A DNA stretch of 64,000 bases from Pseudomonas sp. LB-090624 (GTDB taxonomy: Bacteria; Pseudomonadota; Gammaproteobacteria; Pseudomonadales; Pseudomonadaceae), in assembly GCF_003205205.1 (NCBI RefSeq), contig NZ_QJRL01000002.1, positions 310,001 to 374,000 of the forward strand, read 5' to 3'. Position 1 is the first letter of the stretch. The number at the start of each line of letters is the position of its first letter. Below are positions 17,176 to 26,424 of this stretch, in pieces. Below the pieces are notes generated by a model. That model saw only the letters and a program-made list of their open reading frames with translations. It did not search any database and had not been told where the DNA came from. Position numbers and translations under genes: made by a program.

Positions 17176-17744
17176 GCGCTAGGTCCCAAGGCGGCGAGCA
17201 ACTGCTCGATACCACTCAGAGTAAGAATATGGTCGGGCTGGTGCAGGGCCAGCGCGGCCTCCGGCATCAGCGCCACCTGTGCGTCGCGGGGGTCCTGGAC
17301 AATGGTCCGGCCGCCGCTGTTCTTGATATAGGCAAGCCCTTGGGCACCGTCTTCGTTGGCCCCCGTGAGCAGCACGCCAAGCAGGCCGTCGCCATAGGCA
17401 TCGGCCGCAGAGATGAACAGGTAGTCGATGGCCGGCCGGGAAAAATGCACCGGCGGCTCCTGGCTCAGCGACAGGGTGAAGTCACGCTCCACCGACAGGT
17501 GGTAGCCCGGCCCCGCTACGTAGATTTGCCCCGCACGCAAGGGTTGCTTGTCACGCGCCTCGCACACGGGGCGGTGCAGGCGGCGCTGCAGCACCTCGGC
17601 CAGCTGGCTGTGGCGGTCATCCGGCAGGTGCAACACGCACAGCACCGGGATGGCGAAGCCGGGCGGCAACGCGCCCAGCACCGTGAACAGCGCCGTCACG
17701 CCGCCAGCCGAGGCGCCGATCACCACCGCGCGCACCCCGTTCAT
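17169..17744 (-). CDS. CheB-type methylesterase domain protein without receiver
   Basis: A 191-residue protein made only of the CheB catalytic domain. The Ser-His-Asp triad is present: Ser12 in GASAGGV, His39 in CVLHLPDDR and Asp132 in LLTGANEDGA. Classical CheB carries an N-terminal receiver; here it is absent, so activity cannot be switched by its own phosphorylation. The gene overlaps the cheR-like gene by 4 bp and the downstream hybrid kinase by 7 bp. No chemoreceptor gene is nearby, so the methylated partner may be the large kinase or the receivers. Confidence 0.9.
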   Translation of the reverse strand: MNGVRAVVIGASAGGVTALFTVLGALPPGFAIPVLCVLHLPDDRHSQLAEVLQRRLHRPVCEARDKQPLRAGQIYVAGPGYHLSVERDFTLSLSQEPPVHFSRPAIDYLFISAADAYGDGLLGVLLTGANEDGAQGLAYIKNSGGRTIVQDPRDAQVALMPEAALALHQPDHILTLSGIEQLLAALGPSAC

Positions 17745-18562
17745 GATTTGCGGTAGATCCGTTCAGGCTTGACCAGCGGCTCGAAGTGCTGGCTGTAAGC
17801 CGAAAAGTCCACCGACTCCTTGCTGCCCAGCACCAGGAAGCCGCGGTGGCACAGCGACTCGTGGAACAGCCCCAAGGCGCGATCCTGCAGCGCCTTGTTG
17901 AAGTAGATCAGGACGTTGCGGCACGACACCAACTGGGTTTCGGAAAACACGCTGTCAGTGGCCAGGCTGTGGTCGGCGAAGGTCACGTTGTCGCGCAGCG
18001 TGCTGTCCATGATGGCATTGCCATAGGCCGCCGTGTAGTACTCGGCAAAGTCACGCCGGCCGCCGGCGATGCGGTAGTTTTCGGCGTACTCACGCATGCT
18101 CTGCATCGAATAGATACCCTGCTTGGCCTTGTCCAGTGAATGCGGATTGATGTCGGTGGCGTAGATGATGGTGCGCTCCAACAGGCCCTCCTCGCGCAGC
18201 AGGATGGCCATCGAGTACACCTCCTCACCCGTGCTGCAGCCGGCAATCCAGACCTTGATCGAAGGCCAGGTACGCAACAACGGCACCACTTCGTTGCGCA
18301 GCGCCAGGAAGTGCCCCGGGTCGCGGAACATCTCGCTGACCGGGATCGTCAGGTACTGCAGCAACTGCATGAACATGCCAGGGTCGTGCAGCACGCGCTC
18401 CTGCAGCGCCGACACCGTCTGGCATTCGAACTGGCGCAGCGCATGCAGGATCCGGCGCTTGATCGAAGCGCCGGAGTAGTTGCGAAAATCGTAGCTGTAC
18501 TTGAGGTAGATGGCCTCGATCAGCAAGCGGATCTCGATGTCGGTGTTACGTTCGCTAGTCAA
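17741..18562 (-). CDS. CheR-type protein methyltransferase
   Basis: A 273-residue methyltransferase. A helical N-terminal domain (about residues 10-75, YDFRNYSGASIKRRILHALR) is followed by the S-adenosylmethionine-binding fold with VWIAGCSTGEEVYSMAILL and LVSCRNVLIYFNKALQ. A TTG at 18562 is proposed as start: GGAG lies 5 bp upstream and the codon overlaps the stop of the preceding kinase gene (TTGA), typical of coupled translation. An ATG at 18586 would lie inside the kinase gene without a ribosome site. It has no TPR tail. Confidence 0.88.
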   Translation of the reverse strand: MTSERNTDIEIRLLIEAIYLKYSYDFRNYSGASIKRRILHALRQFECQTVSALQERVLHDPGMFMQLLQYLTIPVSEMFRDPGHFLALRNEVVPLLRTWPSIKVWIAGCSTGEEVYSMAILLREEGLLERTIIYATDINPHSLDKAKQGIYSMQSMREYAENYRIAGGRRDFAEYYTAAYGNAIMDSTLRDNVTFADHSLATDSVFSETQLVSCRNVLIYFNKALQDRALGLFHESLCHRGFLVLGSKESVDFSAYSQHFEPLVKPERIYRKS

Positions 18563-21500
18563 ATTCGCTCCAGTTGCGGCAGCCATACACGGATCAGCGA
18601 GAACAGGCGGTCCAGGTCGATCGGTTTGGCCAGGTAATCATTGGCACCTGCCTGCAGGCAACGCTGCTGGTCATCTTTCATCGCCTTGGCGGTCACGGCG
18701 ATGATCGGCAGCTTGCGCCAGCGGGCTTGCTGGCGAATCAGGCGGGTGGCCTCGAAGCCGTCCATTTCCGGCATCATCACATCCATCAGCACCAGGTCGA
18801 TGTCGTCATGCTGCTCCAGGCGCTCGATGGCCTCACGGCCGTTACGGCCGATCTCGACAATCGCCCCCTTGTGCTCCAGCGCACTGGTCAGGGCGAAGAT
18901 ATTGCGTACGTCGTCGTCCACCAGCAGCACCTTGCGGCCTTCGAACACCTTGTCGCGGCTGCGTGCAGTCTTGAGCATGCGCTGGCGTTCGTTGGACAAC
19001 TGCGATTCGACCTTGTGCAGGAACAGCGTCACTTCGTCGAGCAAGCGCTCTGGCGAGCGGGCGCCCTTGATGATGATCGAACGCGAGTACTTGAGCAGGT
19101 CGGTTTCTTCTTCGCGGGTCAGGTTGCGCCCGGTATACACGATCACGGGCGGGAAGGCGCGGATATCTTCGGCGGTCATGCGCTTGAGCAGTTCGTTGCC
19201 CAGCATGTCCGGCAGCTTGAGATCGATGATCATGCAGTCATAGATGTTCTCGCGTAGCAGCGCCAGGGCGTCCTGGGCCATGCCCACAGCGGTGATCTCG
19301 ACATCGTCATCGCCGATCAGGCGTGCAATGCTCTCGCGCTGCAGGTCGTCGTCTTCGACCAGCAGGATGTGCTTGAGCTTCTGCGTGAGCTTGGCCTCCA
19401 GGCGAGCGAACACTTCCTTGAGTTCTTCTCGGCTGGTCGGCTTGACGGCGTAGCCGACGGCGCCCATGTGCATGGCGGCCTCGACGCGGTCTTCCACAGA
19501 AATGATATGCACCGGGATATGCCGGGTATCGGCCTGCTCTTTCAGGCGTTGCAGCACGGTCAACCCGGAGTGGTCGGGCAAGCGCATGTCCAGCAGGATT
19601 GCATCAGGGATGTATTGGGCAGCCAACTCGAAGCCTTCGTCGGCGCCGTGCGCCACCAGGCAGCTGTAACCCAGCTCATGCGCCAGGTCGAACAGGATGC
19701 GGGCGAAGTTCGGTTCGTCTTCGATCACCAATATGCAGCGGTTGCCGAACGGTGCCCGTTCGCGGTCGTCGGCAAATGCCAGCACCGGGCGTTTCGGCGC
19801 AGCGACGGCCGCCACCTGCGGCACGGGCGGCAGCGCGTCGACTGCCGGGCGCAGGCTCAACGGCTCGACGTCCTGGGCCTGGTTCTCGAAGCGCTCCGGC
19901 AACACCAGGCTGAAAACACTGCCCTGCCCCGGGGTGCTTTCTACACTGATCTGCCCACCCAGCAAATGCGCCAGGTCGCGGGAGATCGACAGGCCCAGCC
20001 CAGTGCCGCCGTAGCGCCGGTTACTGGTGCCGTCGACCTGGTGGAAGGCACCGAAAATCGCCTGTTGCTGATCGGCCGCAATGCCAATGCCAGTATCACG
20101 CACGGCAAACACGATACCGCTGTCCGGCTGGTAGCCGATATTCAGGCTGACTTGGCCACGCTCGGTGAACTTGATGGCGTTGGACAGCAGGTTTTTGAGG
20201 ATCTGCTCAAGGCGCTGGCGGTCGGTGAACAAAGTGGCCGGCACCTGCCCTTGGGCAGTCACCTCGAAAGCCAGGCCCTTTTGCCCGGCCAACGGTTCGA
20301 ACATGCCGCGCAGGCCCTCGACCAGGCGCGCCACCTGGGTGCTCTCGGGCCGCACTTCAAGCTTGCCGGCCTCGACCTTGGCGATGTCGAGGATATCGTT
20401 GATCAGGTTGAGCAGGTCGTTGCCGGCCGAATAGATGGACTCGGCGAACTTGACTTGTTCGTCGCTGAGGTTGCCCTCGCCGTTCTCCGCCAGCAACTTG
20501 GCCAGGATCAACGAGCTGTTCAGCGGCGTGCGCAGCTCGTGGGACATGTTGGCGAGGAATTCGGATTTGTACTTGCTCGAGCGCTGTAGCTCGTCGGCCC
20601 GGGCCTGCAATTGCTCCTGGGCCTGGAGCAGTTCGTCGTTCTTGCGGTCCAGCGCTTCGGTACGTTCGGACAACTGCTCGTTGGTCTGCTCCAGTTCCGC
20701 CTGCTGGGTTTCCAGGTGGGCCTGGGATTCCTTGAGTACGCGCGATTGCTCTTCCAGCTCTTCGTTGGCGGTTTTCAGCTCTTCCTGCTGCACTTGCAGC
20801 TCTTCGTTCAACTGCTGGGTCTCGGCCAGCACCTCCTGCAAGCGCTGACGGTAGCGGGCGCTCTCGATGGACATGCCGAGGTTGCCCTCGACCCGCTGCA
20901 GCAGTTCATCGTCGCGCTCCTGCAATGGCCGCAGGAAGCCCAGCTCCACCACACCATTGATCTGCCCCCCATCGCTGGCCGGCATCAGCATGGCACTGCG
21001 CGGCAGCCCCTTGCCCAGGCCTGAGCTGAAGTGGAAATAATTTTCCGGGAGATCGTCCAGGCGCAGCAGCCTTTCTTCACGCACGGCCTGGGCCAGCAGG
21101 CCTTCGCTATTGCCGAGCACTTGCTCGCGGGCCTGCTCTTCGGCATCCAGGCCGTAGGTGGCCACACGCACCATCCGGCCATGCTCGTCACGCACATACA
21201 GCGCCCCGACCACACTGCCCAGGTAGCCGGCAAAGAAACGCAGGATATTGTCACCCAGCATCGGCAGGGTCAGCTGGCCCAGGACCTGCTCGGCCAGTTG
21301 AGTCTGCCCGTTGCGCAGCCAGGCCTGGTGCTCCAGGCGCTCGGCCGAGCGCTGCTGGGCCTTCAGATTCTCGTCATAGCTGTCAGACAACGCCATCAGG
21401 TCGCGCCGCCCAAGGTAGGCCAGCAAGGCGCTGAGGCCGACGATCAGCAGCACGAAGGCCGAAATCGCCGTCACGGTGACGGTGCTGACCTTCTCGTTCC

Positions 21501-22026
21501 GGGCCGTGCGCAATTGCTGCTCGATACCGATGAGGTTGTCGAACTCTTTCCGGATTTCATCGGTCAGGCGCTTGCCTCGGCCATTGCCGATCAGCTCCCG
21601 ATAGGCGCCGTTATTGCGACGCAGGGTAATCATGTTGCTACCGAATTCGTTCCACGCCTGCTGCAACGCAATCAGCCTGTCGATGCGGTCGACTTGCTGT
21701 GGGTTGTCTTCGACCAAGCTACGCAAGCCTTGCAGGCTGCTGAGAATACGGGGTTTAGCCACCTCGTACGGGTCGAGGAAGCGCTCGTCACCGGTCAGCA
21801 GGAAGCCGCGCATGCCGGTTTCCATGTCGATCGACAGCTTGACCGTTTCGTTGGCATTGCCGATCACCCGGTCGGTGTGCTCGACCCATTGCATGGCCGA
21901 GAGCAGGTAGTTGATTACCGCGACAAAGGCCACGGCACCCAGCAGGCCCACACCCAGAGGAAGGCCGACATTGCGGCTCAGCAGTTTGCGGAAGCTTCGC
22001 TGGTCCATCGAGGCTGCTTGAATCAT
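18559..22026 (-). CDS. Membrane hybrid histidine kinase (CHASE3-GAF-HisKA-HATPase-REC-REC-REC)
   Basis: About 1155 residues. Two membrane helices (about 15-35 and 185-205) flank a CHASE3-like periplasmic domain with METGMRGFLLTGDERFL. A GAF domain (about 245-385), a long Glu/Gln-rich coiled coil (about 390-500), the phosphorylated His in ANMSHELRTPLNS, and an ATPase domain with LLSNAIKFTERG and GGTGLGLSI follow. Three receivers come last, with Asp in ILLDMRLPDHSG, IIDLKLPDMLG and LMDVMMPEMDG. The start is uncertain: in-frame TTG at 22044, ATG at 22026 and ATG at 22008, none with a strong ribosome site. First gene of the minus-strand cassette, divergent from a single receiver at 22275. Confidence 0.9.
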   Translation of the reverse strand: MIQAASMDQRSFRKLLSRNVGLPLGVGLLGAVAFVAVINYLLSAMQWVEHTDRVIGNANETVKLSIDMETGMRGFLLTGDERFLDPYEVAKPRILSSLQGLRSLVEDNPQQVDRIDRLIALQQAWNEFGSNMITLRRNNGAYRELIGNGRGKRLTDEIRKEFDNLIGIEQQLRTARNEKVSTVTVTAISAFVLLIVGLSALLAYLGRRDLMALSDSYDENLKAQQRSAERLEHQAWLRNGQTQLAEQVLGQLTLPMLGDNILRFFAGYLGSVVGALYVRDEHGRMVRVATYGLDAEEQAREQVLGNSEGLLAQAVREERLLRLDDLPENYFHFSSGLGKGLPRSAMLMPASDGGQINGVVELGFLRPLQERDDELLQRVEGNLGMSIESARYRQRLQEVLAETQQLNEELQVQQEELKTANEELEEQSRVLKESQAHLETQQAELEQTNEQLSERTEALDRKNDELLQAQEQLQARADELQRSSKYKSEFLANMSHELRTPLNSSLILAKLLAENGEGNLSDEQVKFAESIYSAGNDLLNLINDILDIAKVEAGKLEVRPESTQVARLVEGLRGMFEPLAGQKGLAFEVTAQGQVPATLFTDRQRLEQILKNLLSNAIKFTERGQVSLNIGYQPDSGIVFAVRDTGIGIAADQQQAIFGAFHQVDGTSNRRYGGTGLGLSISRDLAHLLGGQISVESTPGQGSVFSLVLPERFENQAQDVEPLSLRPAVDALPPVPQVAAVAAPKRPVLAFADDRERAPFGNRCILVIEDEPNFARILFDLAHELGYSCLVAHGADEGFELAAQYIPDAILLDMRLPDHSGLTVLQRLKEQADTRHIPVHIISVEDRVEAAMHMGAVGYAVKPTSREELKEVFARLEAKLTQKLKHILLVEDDDLQRESIARLIGDDDVEITAVGMAQDALALLRENIYDCMIIDLKLPDMLGNELLKRMTAEDIRAFPPVIVYTGRNLTREEETDLLKYSRSIIIKGARSPERLLDEVTLFLHKVESQLSNERQRMLKTARSRDKVFEGRKVLLVDDDVRNIFALTSALEHKGAIVEIGRNGREAIERLEQHDDIDLVLMDVMMPEMDGFEATRLIRQQARWRKLPIIAVTAKAMKDDQQRCLQAGANDYLAKPIDLDRLFSLIRVWLPQLERI

Positions 22027-22274
22027 GAGAAAACGCCCGAGCAAGAAAAGTCCATTGAAAAGAGTGGCGGATCAGTCGTTGTAGTTATCTGCCACTGCAC
22101 CGTCCTGTTAAGCGAGTCTAACCAGCTTTGCCGGGTCTGGCAGGGCATTTAGCCAGTATTTGAAAGGTGGGGTCGACAATCGTTCCATCTATTTGCGCGT
22201 ATCGGTATCCTCGGGAACTTCTGCTGCCGCCCAGAGCACAGATTAAAGACATTCATTTGCACAGGAACCCAACC

Positions 22275-22625
22275 ATGCACCTTCTGGTAGTCGAAGACGA
22301 CGACATCGTCCGTATGTTGATGGTCGAAGTGCTCGACGAACTGGGCTACGAAGTCCTTGAAGCGGAAAATGCTAGCGCGGCGCTACGCATTCTCGGAAAC
22401 GCTGAGCAGGCCTTGGCCTTGATGATGACCGACGTAGGGCTGCCGGACATGCGCGGCGAAGTACTGGCGGGCAAGGCCCGCGAACTGCGGCCGCTGTTGC
22501 CGGTGCTGTTTGCCAGTGGTTATGCAGACAGCATCAATGTGCCGGAAGGCATGCACATGATCGGCAAACCGTTCACCATTGACCAGCTACGCGACAAAGT
22601 CGTGGCCATACTGGGCACCCCCTGA
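22275..22625 (+). CDS. Single-domain response regulator divergent from the large hybrid kinase
   Basis: A 116-residue receiver: MHLLVVEDDDIVRMLMVEVL, phospho-accepting Asp in MMTDVGLPDMRGE, Ser in VLFASGYAD and Lys in MIGKPFT. No output domain. The ATG at 22275 has CAGGAACCCAACC upstream and removes a 36-residue extension of unlikely composition. Position opposite the kinase suggests both belong to one phosphorelay with multiple receiver outputs. Confidence 0.9.
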   Translation: MHLLVVEDDDIVRMLMVEVLDELGYEVLEAENASAALRILGNAEQALALMMTDVGLPDMRGEVLAGKARELRPLLPVLFASGYADSINVPEGMHMIGKPFTIDQLRDKVVAILGTP

Positions 22626-22676
22626 AGTCGGTGGGCATCATGTTCATTTTTTCTCTTCACCTGTAAAGCAGCATTG

Positions 22677-22737
22677 GGCTGCGAAGGCGCCACCCTTGTC
22701 GGCACAGATTGTTGCCCAGGCTGGCCTCTTCGCAGTC
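22677..22737. terminator. Imperfect hairpin between the receiver gene and cobF
   Basis: GGCTGCGAAGGCGCC pairs with GGCCTCTTCGCAGTCC with a few mismatches, enclosing about 30 bases. It lies between convergent genes ending at 22625 and 22749. REP-like half-sites make it a plausible but weak terminator. Confidence 0.35.
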
Positions 22738-22748
22738 CAAGGCCGCGC

Positions 22749-23498
22749 CTACAGCTCCCTGCGCAACAGGTAGGTATCCATGATCCACCCCTTGCGCGCC
22801 CGCGCCCGCTCACGCACCTCCAGAATCTGCGCTTTCACGCTAACCAACGGGCCGGCAATCAGCACCTCATCTTCAGTGCCCAGATAAGCGCCCCAATAAA
22901 TCATCAGCGCCGGGTCATTGACCTCGGCAAACGCGCACCGCCCGTCGAGCATGACCACCACGTTGTCGATATCCCCCTGCCCGGCCAGCCGGCGCCCCGC
23001 CAGCACGGTCAGCGGCTCGCCGACACGGTTGAGCGCAACCTGGTGCCGCGCCGCCAGTGCCTGCACGCTGCTGATACCGGGGATAACCTGCAGGCGCAGG
23101 GCCAGGCCGCGGTCGCGGACCAGGTCAAGAATCCGCAAGGTGCTGTCATACAGCGTAGGCTCGCCCCACAGCAGAAAGGCGCCGATTTCGCCGTCGCCAA
23201 TCTCCTGCTCGAGCAACTGCGCATACAACACCGCACGCCTTCGGTGCCAGTCCTGCACTGCGGCCAGGTAGTCCTGCGCCTGGCCATCGCGCAAGGGGTC
23301 GGCCACCTGTACCAGCCGATAGCCGCCCTCGGGGCGGTAGCGTTGCAGGATGGCCTTGCGCAGATGCAGCAGTTCGTCCTTGTCGCTGCCCTTGTCGAGC
23401 ACGAAGAACACACTGGCGCTGCGTAGTGCATCGACCGCCTCATAGGTGACCTGACGCGGGTCACCCGGGCCGATGCCGATCAACAACAGGTCTTTCAT
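22749..23498 (-). CDS. cobF: Precorrin-6A synthase (deacetylating) CobF
   Basis: A 249-residue tetrapyrrole methylase. The N-terminal motif LLLIGIGPGDPRQVTYEAVD is that of the family, GEPTLYDSTLRIL follows mid-protein, and VIPGISSVQALAARHQVAL is the second family signature. CobF methylates C-1 of precorrin-5 and releases acetate in aerobic cobalamin synthesis. It is isolated from other cob genes, as is usual in Pseudomonas. The ATG at 23498 has CAGGG just upstream. I saw no cobalamin riboswitch in the 67 bp before it. Confidence 0.9.
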   Translation of the reverse strand: MKDLLLIGIGPGDPRQVTYEAVDALRSASVFFVLDKGSDKDELLHLRKAILQRYRPEGGYRLVQVADPLRDGQAQDYLAAVQDWHRRRAVLYAQLLEQEIGDGEIGAFLLWGEPTLYDSTLRILDLVRDRGLALRLQVIPGISSVQALAARHQVALNRVGEPLTVLAGRRLAGQGDIDNVVVMLDGRCAFAEVNDPALMIYWGAYLGTEDEVLIAGPLVSVKAQILEVRERARARKGWIMDTYLLRREL

Positions 23499-23565
23499 TG
23501 CCCTGCCCTTTACCGGAACACGCAACCATTGTCAGGCGGCCGCGGGTATTTGGCAAAGCGACCGC

Positions 23566-24855
23566 TCAGAGGATCGAAAAGTTGTAGCTGACGATGACGC
23601 GCGTCTCATCCATGTCACGCGCCCACTTCTCGTAGTTGCTGCGGTAAGTGGAATTACGCAGACGCACGCTGACGTCCTTGAAAGTGCCACTTTGCACCTG
23701 GTACTTGAATTCGGTGTCGCGCTCCCACTCTTTACCTTCGGCGCTGCTACCCGGCACCTTGATGTGGTCACCGTTGATATAGCGGGTGAAGAACGTCAGC
23801 CCGGGGACACCCAGTGCCTTGAAATCATAGTCATAGCGTAACTGCCAAGAGCGCTCCCGGGCAGCGGCGAAGTCGTTCACCTGGGCGTAGTTGACCAGGT
23901 ACGGGTTACTGCCATCCAGGTAAGGCATGGCGCTGTCGCCGTACATGCGCTGCCAGCCGGCGCTGAGCTTGTGGCCCCCCAGACTGTAGCCAAGCATGCC
24001 GCTGAAGGCATGGTGGTCGATGGCGCCAGCACGGGCATTGCCAATGTCATCACTCTTGATCATGCGCAGGTCGGCCGACAGGCTGCCCACCGCCAACGGC
24101 TGGCTTGCCACCAGGCCGAGGAAGTGCTGGCGGTAGATACTCTCCAGCTTGGACACCTGGTACTGGGCACTGAAGCGCTCGTTGAAACGGTAATCGACAC
24201 CGGCAAGGTCAAAGTGGTCGGCTTCGGTATCGCAGGCATAACGCTTGTTCTTGCAATGCACGCGAATGTCCTGGCGGTCGGTGGAGTCGCGCGCGGTGTA
24301 CTTGTCCAGGCGGGCCAGGGTGAACTTCAGGTCGTGCAGTTCTTCGGAGGTCAGCATGGCGCCATGGAACATGGTCGGCAGCAAGCGGCCATCGTTGTAC
24401 TTGAGCAGTGGCATATCCGGCATCATCGAGCCGAACTTGAGCACCGTGCTGGACACTTTGACCTTGGCCGCCAGGCCCATCTTCGCGTACTGGTCCGCAG
24501 CGTGTCGCGGGTCGTGACCGGAAGACGGCAGCAAGCCGCTGTTACTGTCGGCCGGGCTGGAATCCAGTTTGAAACCGAACATGCCCAGTGCATCCAGCCC
24601 GAAGCCGACCGGGCCCTGGGTATAACCCGACTGAACATTGAGAATGAAACCTTGGGCCCATTCTTCGCGCTTGGAAGCCCCCTGGCTGGAACTGCTGTGG
24701 CCGTCACGAAAGTCCCGGTTGAAATAGACATTGCGTGCTTCGACCTTGGCGCTGCTGTCTTCAAGAAAACCGGCGGCCTGGGCATTGGCGCCGGCACACA
24801 ACAGGAACAAGCCGGCAACACGACGCCCTGGGGCGAGGGGGAAAGGGGCAAACAT
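23566..24855 (-). CDS. OprD-family outer membrane porin
   Basis: A 429-residue protein with a signal peptide (residues about 1-27, ending AGANAQA) and the OprD-type opening GFLEDSSAKVEARNVYFNRD. Alternating strand patterns and a C-terminal strand ending VIVSYNFSIL (terminal hydrophobic residue) fit an 18-strand barrel. Loop residues such as CKNKRYACD suggest a disulfide-closed loop. OprD porins admit carboxylates, amino acids or aromatic acids; which one is not visible. Single gene, divergent from turB across a 359-bp region. Confidence 0.9.
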   Translation of the reverse strand: MFAPFPLAPGRRVAGLFLLCAGANAQAAGFLEDSSAKVEARNVYFNRDFRDGHSSSSQGASKREEWAQGFILNVQSGYTQGPVGFGLDALGMFGFKLDSSPADSNSGLLPSSGHDPRHAADQYAKMGLAAKVKVSSTVLKFGSMMPDMPLLKYNDGRLLPTMFHGAMLTSEELHDLKFTLARLDKYTARDSTDRQDIRVHCKNKRYACDTEADHFDLAGVDYRFNERFSAQYQVSKLESIYRQHFLGLVASQPLAVGSLSADLRMIKSDDIGNARAGAIDHHAFSGMLGYSLGGHKLSAGWQRMYGDSAMPYLDGSNPYLVNYAQVNDFAAARERSWQLRYDYDFKALGVPGLTFFTRYINGDHIKVPGSSAEGKEWERDTEFKYQVQSGTFKDVSVRLRNSTYRSNYEKWARDMDETRVIVSYNFSIL

Positions 24856-25214
24856 GCGAGAAACATCCAGAAATAAGGCGGGTTAACAACCTGTGGCACG
24901 GCTTGAGCACGCTACTGCGGCAGGGCCGAACTTCAGCCGGCAATCATCTGAAATTTTCTCGCGATGGCTCTGGCACGGGCCATTGGACCATGGTCTAAGC
25001 GCGCCGACGGGGCCCCAGAGAAAACGCGGAAAATACCGCACGCAAAACTAGGAAAGTTCCTGGCTTACTTACAAAAGTTTGCAGTTTACCCAGTTCCCAT
25101 GAGTGACTACACTCGATATCAGCGAACAGCAAAACCCAACCGCGTGGCCGGCGTTTTCATTCTTCTTCAATGTTCGTCACGCCTTGCCACGACCGACGTA
25201 CAGGAGTGATTACA
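24856..25214. other. Intergenic region between the porin gene and turB
   Basis: About 360 bp with no supported gene. It should hold two divergent promoters. A perfect 10-bp palindrome GACCATGGTC lies at 24986-24995 and AT-rich tracts lie at 25060-25100, as expected for a promoter of an H-NS-like gene that autoregulates. Confidence 0.5.
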
Positions 25215-25574
25215 GTGTCCAGACTTGCAGAGTTTCGTGCTGCCGAAAAAGCGCTCCAGGAACAGATGGCGCAACTGGAAGCGTTGAAAAAGGATGCCGG
25301 CCTCAAACGCGAAATCGAATTCGAGCAGAAACTAGTCGGCCTGATGAAAAGCTATGACAAGAGCCTGCGCGACATCATCGCCATCCTCGACCCGAAAGCC
25401 GTGGCCCGCGTTTCCAGTGCCGCCCCCAAGCAACAGCGCCGCCCGCGCGTGGTAAAGGTTTACCAGAACCCGCACACCGGCGAGCGCATCGAGACCAAAG
25501 GCGGCAACCACCGCGGGCTAAAAGCCTGGAAGGAAGAATATGGCGCCGCGACGGTGGAAAGCTGGGTCCGCTGA
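25215..25574 (+). CDS. turB: MvaT/Tur family H-NS-like nucleoid protein, TurB type
   Basis: A 119-residue protein starting with GTG: SRLAEFRAAEKALQEQMAQL forms the N-terminal coiled-coil oligomerisation region (about residues 1-60). A basic linker with KQQRRPRVVKVYQNPHTGER leads to the C-terminal DNA-binding part with ETKGGNHRGLKAWKEEYGA, typical of MvaT. AGGAG lies 9 bp before the GTG. MvaT-family proteins bind AT-rich, often horizontally acquired, DNA and silence it. P. putida carries several paralogues (TurA-TurE); turB is my best match from remembered genome context and not from a sequence comparison. Confidence 0.85.
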   Translation: MSRLAEFRAAEKALQEQMAQLEALKKDAGLKREIEFEQKLVGLMKSYDKSLRDIIAILDPKAVARVSSAAPKQQRRPRVVKVYQNPHTGERIETKGGNHRGLKAWKEEYGAATVESWVR

Positions 25575-25685
25575 TGAAACATCAACGTCCACTTCACACT
25601 TTTTTCACAAGGGCTGGCTCAGTATCGAGACAGCTAAAGGACTAGCGACCCCATCACGCGCCCGCACATGCGGGCCTCTAATTCC

Positions 25686-25717
25686 AGCGCCCTGCCTTGT
25701 GCAGGGCGCTTTCATTT
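25686..25717 (+). terminator. Rho-independent terminator
   Basis: AGCGCCCTGC-CTTGT-GCAGGGCGCT followed by TTCATTT: a 10-bp perfect stem with a U-rich tail, 112 bp after the turB stop and before gloA. Confidence 0.85.
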
Positions 25718-25799
25718 GCGCAATCGGCACACTGCCGTATCATGGCCGCCTGTCTGTTTTTGCCGGTGCCCTGCGCCCGGCCCCGACTCAGGAGTTTCC

Positions 25800-26327
25800 A
25801 TGAGCCTGCACGATCTGAACACCCTGCCTGGCGTCACCGCGCAACCTGACGCCGCGACCGCACAGTTTGTCTTCAACCACACCATGCTGCGGGTCAAGGA
25901 CATCGAGAAGTCGCTGGACTTCTACACCCGTGTGCTGGGCTTCCGCCTGGTCGACAAGCGTGATTTCCCTGAAGCCGCTTTCAGCCTGTATTTCCTGGCC
26001 CTGGTCGACCCTGCGCAAATCCCTGCCGATGACGCCGCACGCCACCAGTGGATGAAGTCGATCCCTGGCGTCCTGGAGCTGACCCACAACCACGGCACCG
26101 AAAACGACGCCGAGTTCGCCTATCACAACGGCAACACCGACCCGCGCGGCTTCGGCCACATCTGCATTTCGGTGCCCGACGTGCGCGCCGCCTGCGCGCG
26201 CTTCGAAGCGCTGGAAGTACCGTTCCAGAAACGCCTGCAGGACGGGCGCATGAACCACCTGGCCTTCGTCAAGGACCCGGACGGTTACTGGGTAGAAGTG
26301 ATCCAGCCTACCGAGCTGAAAGGCTAG
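25800..26327 (+). CDS. gloA: Glyoxalase I (lactoylglutathione lyase)
   Basis: A 175-residue enzyme of the long, zinc-type class. It contains FNHTMLRVKDIEKSLDFYTR with the first metal ligand region, LELTHNHGTEND, GFGHICISVPDVRAA with the metal-binding His, and FVKDPDGYWVEVIQPTE with the catalytic/metal Glu. It converts the hemithioacetal of methylglyoxal and glutathione to S-lactoylglutathione in the cytoplasm. The inserted loops around residues 65-90 distinguish it from the short nickel-type enzyme of E. coli. AGGAGTTTCC gives the ribosome site. Confidence 0.94.
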   Translation: MSLHDLNTLPGVTAQPDAATAQFVFNHTMLRVKDIEKSLDFYTRVLGFRLVDKRDFPEAAFSLYFLALVDPAQIPADDAARHQWMKSIPGVLELTHNHGTENDAEFAYHNGNTDPRGFGHICISVPDVRAACARFEALEVPFQKRLQDGRMNHLAFVKDPDGYWVEVIQPTELKG

Positions 26328-26424
26328 GCGTTCGTCGCGGTTCGCTCGTCGGGCCGGGAACTCCCGGCCCCTCGCTGTGGTATATGAAGGTAACTGCTTC
26401 ACATGCCACAGCGAGGTAAGGACG

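Noticed and set aside
24970..24986. Sigma-54-like TGGCAC...TTGG element before turB
   Set aside because: Spacing is one base too long and the -12 GC is missing.
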